The notes beneath the pieces are model-generated. The model did no database searches, was not told the origin of the DNA, and saw only the letters and a program-made list of their open reading frames with translations. Shown here in pieces: positions 42,953 to 49,732 of a stretch of DNA of 64,000 bases. The first letter of the stretch is position 1. Each line of letters starts with the position of its first letter. This DNA comes from Candidatus Accumulibacter sp. ACC003 (GTDB lineage Bacteria; Pseudomonadota; Gammaproteobacteria; Burkholderiales; Rhodocyclaceae): the NCBI RefSeq assembly GCF_907163085.1, contig NZ_CAJQTX010000006.1, positions 401,960 through 465,959 on the forward strand, read 5' to 3'. The position numbers were made by a program, and so were the translations under genes.

Positions 42953-44275
42953 CTAGCGCATGGCAAAAACCTCCTGATGGAAGCGGAGCTTGCCGCGCCA
43001 GAGCTTGCGCAGGCCATCGTGCAATCCCCTGGCGAGTCCCTGCGGGCCGCAGAACCAGACCTCGGCCGGGCGCCAGCGATCGTGGCCGGCGGCAAGTTCT
43101 TCGGCGCCAAGGCTCTGACCCTGTCGCGAACCATGGACGTGCAGGTGGATCGACGGCAGTGACGAGCACAGCGTTTGCAGCCGGGCGACGAAGGGGTCGG
43201 CGTCGCGGTCGCGCGTGCAGTAGTGCAGATCGGCGTCGGCCACCTCGTCGGGTCGGCTATGCAGCGCTTCGAGCCAGGCCAGGAAGGGCGTCACGCCGAT
43301 GCCGCCGGCGATCCAGATTTGTTGCGCGCCGCGCCGCTGGCGGGGCAAACCGAAACGTCCGTACGGCCCCTCGACAGATACCGGCTGGCCGACCGTGAGG
43401 CGTCTGCCGAGGCCGCCGGTATAGTCGCCGAGGGCCTTGATCTCGAATGAAATTTCGCCGTCGCCGTGGTCGGCACTGGCGATCGTGAAGGGATGCTGTC
43501 CTTCGCTTGGGTCGAAGCTGATGAAAGCGAACTGGCCAGGTCGATGGCCACGCCAGCGCTGATTCAGCCGGCAACGTACGGAGAGGACTTCCGGCGCCGA
43601 GTGGCTGACCGAGACAAGCTCGCCGCGCACCTGCCGCGAGCGACCGATGCGCCCGCTCAGCGACAGCACGCTGCCGTAGACGCCGCCGGCAATCAGGACC
43701 GCCAGCAGTAGCCCGACCGGCTGCGTCCAGTACGCCGCCGGCGCCAGCAGCAGGGCATGAAAGGCGAGCATCAGGTAAAGCAGCGGCATCGCCCGATGCA
43801 GGAAACGCCATATCCGGTACGGGAAACGCTGCCACAGAGTGATCGCCAGCATCGCCAGAAGCGCGTAGATCGCCCATTCACCGAGGTTTCCGGCGAGATC
43901 GCGCAGGACTTCGAGGAAGCCACCGTAGTTCTCCTTTGGCACGCGTCCGGCACGGCCGATGAGTGCCTTCAGGACGTCGCTCGACATCTCGATCAGCCAG
44001 TGCAGCGCGGCGAAAGCGCAGGCCAGGATGCCCGCCCACTTGTGCGTGCGATAGACCCGGTCCAGGCCACCCAGCGGCGCCTCCAGCCAGGTCGGGCGGC
44101 TGGCCAGCAGCATCGCTACCGATAGCAAGGAGATCGACAACAAGCCGCTCAGGTAGAGCGCCTCCTGGCGCAGCACCCACAGCGGCGCGCCAGCGGACGG
44201 CGTGCCGACGACCAGGGCATCCCAGCCCCAGGCCAGTGATACGAAGGCGATGATCAAGGTGAGAAAGCTTTTCAT
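42953..44275 (-). CDS. Ferric-reductase-like flavocytochrome b (FNR-type)
   Basis: 440 residues. The N-terminal half has about six helices with histidines suited to bind two hemes (THKWAGILACAFAALHWLIE, RFLHRAMPLLYLMLAFHALL): ferric-reductase-like domain. The C-terminal half is a ferredoxin-reductase module with FAD motif GQFAFISFDPSEGQHPFTIA, NAD-binding IWIAGGIGVTPFLAWLEAL and the terminal EVWFCGPQGLARGL. It should pass electrons from NAD(P)H across the membrane. It lies downstream of the diheme and SHP cytochromes, so it probably feeds them, taking the place of the cytochrome b561 often seen in SHP operons. Confidence 0.9.
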   Translation of the reverse strand: MKSFLTLIIAFVSLAWGWDALVVGTPSAGAPLWVLRQEALYLSGLLSISLLSVAMLLASRPTWLEAPLGGLDRVYRTHKWAGILACAFAALHWLIEMSSDVLKALIGRAGRVPKENYGGFLEVLRDLAGNLGEWAIYALLAMLAITLWQRFPYRIWRFLHRAMPLLYLMLAFHALLLAPAAYWTQPVGLLLAVLIAGGVYGSVLSLSGRIGRSRQVRGELVSVSHSAPEVLSVRCRLNQRWRGHRPGQFAFISFDPSEGQHPFTIASADHGDGEISFEIKALGDYTGGLGRRLTVGQPVSVEGPYGRFGLPRQRRGAQQIWIAGGIGVTPFLAWLEALHSRPDEVADADLHYCTRDRDADPFVARLQTLCSSLPSIHLHVHGSRQGQSLGAEELAAGHDRWRPAEVWFCGPQGLARGLHDGLRKLWRGKLRFHQEVFAMR

Positions 44276-44376
44276 GGTGAGTCCATCAGGTCAGGTGAAG
44301 TCGTCAAGCGGCCCGCCGCGCTGTTCATTGCTCGCCACGCCGCGGACGGCGGTGATTGCGGGCGGACGACCGCCGC

Positions 44377-44868
44377 CTAGTCGTCGTAGTAGCCGCGCTC
44401 CGCCGCCGCGTGGCAGGCGACGCAGTTGGCCTTGCTGCGAACGTCCTTGTGCTGCCACTCGCGGGCAGAAACTTCGCGGTGCTCGCGCAGCCAGCGGCTG
44501 AGTTCGGTGATCCGCAGCGGTGCATTGGTCGTCGAGGTTCCGCGCAGCAGCTTGTCGCCGTAGCGCCGGCCACCGGTATCGCCGGCGTTGGCGACCAGAT
44601 AGTCGGTGATGTGCGCGGCGGTCGCGGCGTCGACGCTGGCGTCGTCGCCGAAGTGGTTCTTGAGATCGCCCATCATCCGCTGCCACGAACCGGCGGGCAG
44701 CATCGAGGGCGGGAAAGCGAGGTGGCAGCTGCCGCATTCTTCCTTGACGACGGGGTCCGTGACCGGCGCGAAGTAGTGGCTGCCGCCGGCCTGGGCACGC
44801 TGGAAGAGCAGGGCCGAAAAGGCAATGGCAACGACGCCGAGGGCAATCGAGCGATAGGGCAGACGCAT
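44377..44868 (-). CDS. Diheme cytochrome c (DHC)
   Basis: Periplasmic diheme cytochrome of 163 residues. The ATG at 44868 has AAGGAGGA upstream. A signal peptide (SIALGVVAIAFSALLFQRAQ, cleavage near QAGG) precedes heme motif 1 ECGSCH near residue 46, with LPAGSWQRMMGDL in between, and motif 2 CVACH near the C-terminus. It is the DHC family that partners SHP-type cytochromes. Confidence 0.92.
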   Translation of the reverse strand: MRLPYRSIALGVVAIAFSALLFQRAQAGGSHYFAPVTDPVVKEECGSCHLAFPPSMLPAGSWQRMMGDLKNHFGDDASVDAATAAHITDYLVANAGDTGGRRYGDKLLRGTSTTNAPLRITELSRWLREHREVSAREWQHKDVRSKANCVACHAAAERGYYDD

Positions 44869-44900
44869 GGTTTCCTCCTTGACGAGAGACGGTGGTGTGG

Positions 44901-45320
44901 CTATTGGCTGAGCATGAAGCTGAGCCAGTCGCCTTTTTCCTGTGGCGTACATTCGCGGCCAAGGACTTCATTGCAATTGCGCTTGAACCATTTATCGACC
45001 TTGGCCGGGTCGGTGTAGCGGCCGGGGTTCACCGACACGGCGAGCGGATCGATTGCTTTACCGGTAGGCGTGCGGCCGGCCGTGCGCGGGTCAGTGGAGT
45101 GGCAGCTGGTGCACGCTGGCGTAGCGGCCTTGCCGCCAGCGAACGATTTGCGGTGAAAGGCTTCACCGCGCGTTGCCGAGAATCCGGCGAAGGCCGGGTC
45201 GGCTTTCTTCGCGGTGGTGGCGTAGCCGGTAAGCAGGTCGTCGCGTGCCGCGGCGACGACGGTGACGCTGGCCAGCGCCAGAGCGACGGCCAGCAGCAGC
45301 CTGCTTTTTGGTGCATTCAT
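44901..45320 (-). CDS. SHP-type cytochrome c (DUF1924 family)
   Basis: 139 residues with a signal peptide (LLLAVALALASVTVVAAA) and one heme motif CTSCH (C70, C73, H74). The C-terminal segment WFKRNCNEVLGRECTPQEKG matches the DUF1924/sphaeroides heme protein family, where an Asn in this region is the unusual sixth heme ligand (N115 or N117 here). SHP can bind oxygen or NO at this heme; the physiological substrate is not settled. First gene of a minus-strand operon SHP-DHC-flavocytochrome; the PepSY-regulator genes diverge from it. Confidence 0.9.
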   Translation of the reverse strand: MNAPKSRLLLAVALALASVTVVAAARDDLLTGYATTAKKADPAFAGFSATRGEAFHRKSFAGGKAATPACTSCHSTDPRTAGRTPTGKAIDPLAVSVNPGRYTDPAKVDKWFKRNCNEVLGRECTPQEKGDWLSFMLSQ

Positions 45321-45638
45321 GATGGCTTCCTCGCTGTTCGGGTTCGACATGGCGCCACTTTGCCTGGCGGTCGCTGAACGCTTGCTGAAGCGCTCGTTCA
45401 TCGTGCGTTCAGCCAATCCGGCGTAAAAGGGAGGGGGCGGGCAGCACGCGATCAAGCTGGCGCTGCGGCGCGCAAAGCCCTTACTGTGAAAGTCGCGTAG
45501 GCGACTCTCGAAACTCCCGTCTCCCCTTGCGGGAGAAGGGCCAGGGGAAGAGGGGAGCGGTCATGACTTTCATGATCTGGGGTATCTCGACATGTCATGA
45601 CCGTTATCGTGAAAAACCAGCTCCGTTACACTCTGGAG
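45321..45638. promoter_or_regulatory. Divergent control region between the SHP operon and the PepSY/two-component genes
   Basis: 318 bases without a gene. Features seen: two GTCATGAC palindromes (45560-45567 and 45594-45601), a small hairpin AGTCGC-GTAG-GCGACT near 45492-45507, and a CTCCC...GGGAG hairpin with flanking pyrimidine/purine runs near 45522-45536. Promoter boxes for either direction could not be assigned with confidence. Confidence 0.55.
45560..45601. promoter_or_regulatory. Paired GTCATGAC palindromes, probable operator
   Basis: Two identical 8-bp palindromes start 34 bases apart, framed as GGTCATGAC ... GTCATGACC. They lie 38-79 bases before the PepSY start and could bind the OmpR-type regulator encoded two genes on, giving autoregulation. 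The second site overlaps an ATG at 45597, which is one reason to prefer the start at 45639. Confidence 0.5.
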
Positions 45639-46004
45639 ATGCTTCGTTTGAATAAAGCCTTGTTCGCCGTCGCCGCTTTGTTGCTGGTGTCGGTCAGTAT
45701 CAGCGTCGCCGGTGACGGCCATGGTGAGGACCACGATCGCGCGCGGCAGGCGCTCGAAGCCGGCGAGGTGCTGCCGTTGCGGACGATCATCGAGCGCGTC
45801 GAGCGCGATTACCCCGGCCAGATCGTCGAGGTCGAACTCGAGCGCGATGACGGCCGCTGGCAGTACGAGTTCAAGCTGCTGCAACGGGGTGGTTCGCTGC
45901 TCAAGCTCAAGGTCGACGCGCGCGACGGCAGCGTTCTCGGCGTCAAGGGGCGCTCGGACGGCGGGCACGCCGAGCGCAGTCGACGCGGCCGGGCAGACGA
46001 CTGA
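45639..46004 (+). CDS. Periplasmic PepSY-domain protein
   Basis: 121 residues from the ATG at 45639 (MLRLNKALFAVAALLLVSVS is a good signal peptide). The single PepSY domain covers LEAGEVLPLRTIIERVERDY to LLKLKVDARDGSVLGVKG. Small PepSY proteins next to two-component systems are thought to modulate signalling. An ATG at 45597 would add 14 residues but lies in the putative operator. The stop shares one base with the regulator start (TGATG). Confidence 0.85.
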   Translation: MLRLNKALFAVAALLLVSVSISVAGDGHGEDHDRARQALEAGEVLPLRTIIERVERDYPGQIVEVELERDDGRWQYEFKLLQRGGSLLKLKVDARDGSVLGVKGRSDGGHAERSRRGRADD

Positions 46005-46666
46005 TGCGCATCCTGATCGTCGAGGACGAACCCCTCCTGCAAACGCAACTCGCCGCTGCGCTGCGCGCTGCCGGCTACGCGGTCGATAGCGCGGGCAACG
46101 GCGTCGACGCCCTTCATCTGGGCGACAGCGGCTCGTACGACGCGGTGATTCTCGACCTCGGCCTGCCGCAGCTCGACGGCATCAGCGTCCTGCGCCAATG
46201 GCGTGCCGCCGGCCGCGGCATGCCGGTGCTGATCCTGACCGCGCGTGACGGCTGGCACGAAAAGGTCGCCGGCATCGACGCCGGCGCCGACGACTATCTG
46301 AGCAAACCCTTCCACATGGAAGAACTGCTTGCCCGCCTGCGCGCGCTGATCCGCCGCGCCGGCGGTCACGCCAGCGCCGAGCTCGTTTGCGGGCCGCTGA
46401 CACTCGACACGCGCAACAGTCGTGCGACGGTGAACGGCCAGGCCCTGACGCTGACCAGCCACGAGTACCGCGTGCTCGCCTACCTGATGCATCATCGCGA
46501 GCAGGTGATATCGCGTGGCGATCTGGTCGAGCACATCTACGCGCAGGACTTCGATCGCGATTCGAACACCGTCGAGGTGTTTATCGCCCGCCTGCGCAAG
46601 AAACTGCCAGCGGGGCTGATCGAAACCGTTCGCGGCCTCGGTTATCGCCTGACGGCGCCTGGCTAA
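46004..46666 (+). CDS. OmpR/QseB-type response regulator
   Basis: 220 residues. The receiver has ILIVEDEPLLQT, phospho-acceptor Asp in AVILDLGLPQLDG, Thr in LILTARDGWHEK and Lys in DDYLSKPFHMEEL. The C-terminal winged helix includes LTSHEYRVLAYLMHHREQVI and NTVEVFIARLRKKL. Closest in style to QseB/PmrA regulators. It is co-translated with PepSY and followed after 8 bases by the kinase. Confidence 0.95.
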   Translation: MRILIVEDEPLLQTQLAAALRAAGYAVDSAGNGVDALHLGDSGSYDAVILDLGLPQLDGISVLRQWRAAGRGMPVLILTARDGWHEKVAGIDAGADDYLSKPFHMEELLARLRALIRRAGGHASAELVCGPLTLDTRNSRATVNGQALTLTSHEYRVLAYLMHHREQVISRGDLVEHIYAQDFDRDSNTVEVFIARLRKKLPAGLIETVRGLGYRLTAPG

Positions 46667-46674
46667 GCGTTCTC

Positions 46675-48093
46675 GTGCAATTCCTGGCCATCACCGCGCG
46701 CGCTTCACTACGTCTCCGGCTGCTCGCCGGCACGCTGTTCTGGATCGCCGCGTCGATCGCCGTTGCCGCCTGGGGATTGGGCGGCCTGTTCGGCGAGCAC
46801 GTCGCGAAACAGTTCTACGGCGAGCTGAAAACGCACCTGGATCAGCTGACCGCGCACCTGGCGGTCGGCGCGCAGGGACAGCCGACGCTGAGCTCGGCGC
46901 TCAGCGACCCGCGTCTGCGCCTGCCATATGGCGGGCTCTACTGGCAGGTCGACGAGATCGCCCAGCCCGACCAGGTCGCCGCGCCGGCCGCCGGTAGCCT
47001 GCGCTCGCGTTCGCTGTGGGACAGCGTGCTGCTCGTTCCACAGGACGCGCCCGCCGACGGAGAAATTCACCAGCACCGGCTGGCCGGTCCGGCCGATAGC
47101 TCGCTTGGCGTCGTCGAGCGCGTGGTGCGCATCGACCCGCGACCCGACGGCCCGGAACGGGCTTTCCGGTTGATCGTCGCCGCCGACGAGCGGCTGCTGC
47201 GTGAACCGGTGGCCGCCTTCAATAGCGCGCTATGGCTGGCTCTCGGCGTCCTCGGCGGCGGCCTGGTCATGGCCGCGCTGGTGCAGGTGCTGATCGGATT
47301 GGCGCCGCTACGCAAGCTGCGCGCCGCGCTCGCGCGCGTGCGCAACGGCGACGCGCAAAGCCTCGTTGGCGACTTTCCCGCGGAAGTCATGCCGCTGGTC
47401 GACGAGTTCAACGCCGTCCTGGCGGAAAACGCCGAGGTCGTCGGGCGCGCCCGGACGCAGGCCGGCAACCTCGCGCACGCGCTGAAAACGCCGCTCAGTA
47501 TTCTCGCCAACGCCGCCACCGGCAGGGACGACGAACTCGCCAGACTGGTCGTCGGCCAGGTCGATACCGCCAAGCGCCAGGTCGACTATCACCTGCTACG
47601 CGCGCGTGCGGCCGCCGCGGTGCGTGCGCCCGGTGCCCGCACGCCGCTGCCGGCCGTTCTCGAAGGCCTGCTGCGGACCATGCGCCGCCTGCACGCCGAG
47701 CGGCCGCTTGAGCTCGTGCTGCAGCCGATGAGCGAAGCACTGTCTTTTCGCGGTGAACAGCATGACCTGCAGGAAATGCTCGGCAACGTGATCGACAACG
47801 CCTGCAAGTGGGCTAGTCGCCGCGTCGAGGTCAGCGCCTGCGTCGACCGCGGCAGCCTGCTGATTGGCGTTGACGACGACGGCCCGGGGATCGCCGCCGC
47901 CGACCGCGAGGCGGTTCTCTGCCGCGGCGTTCGCGCCGACCAGCAGGTGCCGGGCAGCGGCCTCGGACTGGCGATCGTCGACGATCTCGCGCCGCTCTAC
48001 GGCGGCGAACTCGCTCTCGCCGATTCGCCGCTCGGTGGCTTGCGGGTGCTGCTCAGGCTGCCGCTTGCGGATGCCGCGGCGCAGGTCCATTAG
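46675..48093 (+). CDS. Sensor histidine kinase (QseC/PhoQ-like)
   Basis: 472 residues from a GTG at 46675; longer upstream frame lies within the regulator gene and is a shadow. Two helices (LLAGTLFWIAASIAVAAWGL and LWLALGVLGGGLVMAALVQV) frame a periplasmic domain; a HAMP-like linker follows, then the H-box RTQAGNLAHALKTPLSILAN (His in LAHALKTPL), N-box GNVIDNACKWA and G boxes DDDGPGI and PGSGLGLAIV. Cognate to the OmpR-type regulator; signal unknown, but the neighbourhood suggests redox, heme or metal status. Confidence 0.93.
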   Translation: MQFLAITARASLRLRLLAGTLFWIAASIAVAAWGLGGLFGEHVAKQFYGELKTHLDQLTAHLAVGAQGQPTLSSALSDPRLRLPYGGLYWQVDEIAQPDQVAAPAAGSLRSRSLWDSVLLVPQDAPADGEIHQHRLAGPADSSLGVVERVVRIDPRPDGPERAFRLIVAADERLLREPVAAFNSALWLALGVLGGGLVMAALVQVLIGLAPLRKLRAALARVRNGDAQSLVGDFPAEVMPLVDEFNAVLAENAEVVGRARTQAGNLAHALKTPLSILANAATGRDDELARLVVGQVDTAKRQVDYHLLRARAAAAVRAPGARTPLPAVLEGLLRTMRRLHAERPLELVLQPMSEALSFRGEQHDLQEMLGNVIDNACKWASRRVEVSACVDRGSLLIGVDDDGPGIAAADREAVLCRGVRADQQVPGSGLGLAIVDDLAPLYGGELALADSPLGGLRVLLRLPLADAAAQVH

Positions 48094-48186
48094 GACCATT
48101 GCTGCGGGTCGGCCGCTGACTCTTGACCGAGCGCGGGGTTTGTCGAGGCCCACTACCTTTCCGCCGCATCGACAACAGCCAAACCG

Positions 48187-48224
48187 CTGGATTGCCGCGT
48201 CGGCTACGCCTCCTCGCAGTGACG
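48187..48224 (-). repeat. Interspersed palindromic repeat, copy 11
   Basis: Minus-orientation copy CTGGATTGCCGCGTCGG ... TCGCAGTGACG. It covers the end of the NUDIX reading frame. The sequence that follows (CGTGCG...GTAGTGCTG-TGCGTTC.TGTCGCGA) parallels that following copy 1 at 9405. Confidence 0.85.
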
Positions 48225-48617
48225 CGTGCGCTGGTCTAGTGCTGTTGCGTTCCTGTCGCGACTTCCCAGGAAGCGCTCGATGATCTCTTGCGTCGCGGCG
48301 GACATTCTGCCGCCGAGTGTCGGATCGCCATAATCAAGGTAGTGCAGCGCTGCGGCGTCGTCGCCGGCGAGCGGTGTCCCCGACACAGAGGTGTGGAAGA
48401 CGTGGTGGCAGTTGGTATGCGATTCGTGGCTGAAGAGGAATTGCAGCGAGTCGGCGAGCAGGCAGGTTTCTTCGGCGAGTTCGCGGGCCGCGGCCTGCGC
48501 GCGCGATTCCTGCGGATTGATGCCGCCGCCGGGCAGCAGGATCAGTCCGCCACGGTTCTCGACCAGCAGGATTTTGCCGTCGATCTCGACGATCACGGTC
48601 GCTCTTTGTCGCTTCAT
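48204..48617 (-). CDS. NUDIX hydrolase
   Basis: 137 residues. The NUDIX box is GGGINPQESRAQAAARELAE with ETCLL after it (pattern Gx5Ex7REUxEExG, here slightly divergent at the end). Starts with MKRQRATVIVEIDGKILLVE. The last ten or so residues (DQRTRHCEEA) are encoded by the interspersed repeat that has replaced or extended the native 3' end, so the C-terminus may not be original. Substrate not predictable. Confidence 0.85.
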   Translation of the reverse strand: MKRQRATVIVEIDGKILLVENRGGLILLPGGGINPQESRAQAAARELAEETCLLADSLQFLFSHESHTNCHHVFHTSVSGTPLAGDDAAALHYLDYGDPTLGGRMSAATQEIIERFLGSRDRNATALDQRTRHCEEA

Positions 48618-48720
48618 GTGGGTACTCCGTACGGTCAGAGGGGGTGTTCCAGACAAGGGTCCGAGGCGGCTGGCGTGCCAGCGGTGGCGCCTTGCTCGGG
48701 CCATGGCCAGTGCCAGTGCG

Positions 48721-49713
48721 CTAGGCGGCCGCCAGTCCAGCGCATTCGACGGCGACCAGCGCCTTGGCCTGATTGAAGTCGCTGCTGCGGCCGCAGGCGT
48801 AGAGGCAGCAGGCGAGTTGATTGGCGATCGGGCTCGGCAGCGACGCTTCGCCGACGAGCACGCGGCGCAGCCAGGCGACCGTGCTGCTGGCGTCACAGGT
48901 CTCGGGTAGCTGCGGCAGCGCGCGCAGGCTGTCGCGCTCGGCTTCGAAGAGGACGTCGCTGACGCCGTCGTGCAGGTGTTCGATCAGCGGTCGGCGTTTT
49001 GGATTGGCGAAGGGCTCGCCTTCGGTGCCGCGCAGTAGCAGCGCGTGCGCGCCGCTGATGGTCAGGATCGCGCGCATGCTGTTGATGTAGTCGGGGTGCG
49101 TCGCGGCGGCCAGCAGCAGCGCTTCGCCGTGGAAGGGGTCGAGCATCTTGACCAGGCTGTGGGCACAGTTGCGCAGGCCGAGACGGCTGCGCAAGGCGAG
49201 TTGCCGGTCGAGGCCGGGGGAAAGCAAGGGTAGCGGCAGGTAGGCCAGACCGTACTCATCGATCGCCAGTTGCGCCTGCGCCAGGCTGCGACACGCCTGG
49301 ACGCCGAACTCGGCGAAAATCTGCTCGCTGGTGACGCGTCCGTAGTCGTCACCGAGGCCGTGCACCAGCACCGGCACGCCGAAGCGCTGCAGCAGCAGCG
49401 CCAGCAGCGGCGTCAGATTGGCGCCGCGCCGCGCGCCGTTGTAGCTCGGGATGACGATCGGACGCAGCGCTCCCGGCGGGCGACCGAGGCGCGGCAGGCG
49501 TTCGTTGGCGGCGGCCAGGAAGCCGGCCATTTCGTCGACCGTTTCGGTCTTCATGCGCAGGGCAATGGCGATGGCGCCCTGTTCGAGGTCCGGCACGTCG
49601 CCGTCTAGCATCGCGCCGTAGAGCTGCTGTGCCTGGCTACGCGACAGGTCGCGGGCGCCTGCCGCGCCACGTCCGATGTCCCTGATCAACGCCGCAAGAT
49701 CAATGCAATCCAT
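48721..49713 (-). CDS. ybiB: YbiB-like protein (TrpD2 / nucleoside phosphorylase-like fold)
   Basis: 330 residues, glycosyltransferase family 3 fold like anthranilate phosphoribosyltransferase (TrpD). AIALRMKTETVDEMAGFLAA is the N-terminal helical domain; PIVIPSYNGARRGANLTPLL and GVPVLVHGLGDDYGRVTSEQ correspond to the phosphoribosyl site, but the TrpD KHGN motif is altered. YbiB of E. coli is reported to bind nucleic acids rather than act as an enzyme. The 19-base gap to the nitrate reductase gene suggests an operon, an association I have seen commonly in betaproteobacteria. Confidence 0.88.
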   Translation of the reverse strand: MDCIDLAALIRDIGRGAAGARDLSRSQAQQLYGAMLDGDVPDLEQGAIAIALRMKTETVDEMAGFLAAANERLPRLGRPPGALRPIVIPSYNGARRGANLTPLLALLLQRFGVPVLVHGLGDDYGRVTSEQIFAEFGVQACRSLAQAQLAIDEYGLAYLPLPLLSPGLDRQLALRSRLGLRNCAHSLVKMLDPFHGEALLLAAATHPDYINSMRAILTISGAHALLLRGTEGEPFANPKRRPLIEHLHDGVSDVLFEAERDSLRALPQLPETCDASSTVAWLRRVLVGEASLPSPIANQLACCLYACGRSSDFNQAKALVAVECAGLAAA

Positions 49714-49732
49714 GCCCCCTCCAATAGTGTTC

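Noticed and set aside
46387-46674. N-terminal extension of the sensor kinase frame into the response regulator
   Set aside because: Arg-rich shadow; GTG at 46675 starts just before the first membrane helix.
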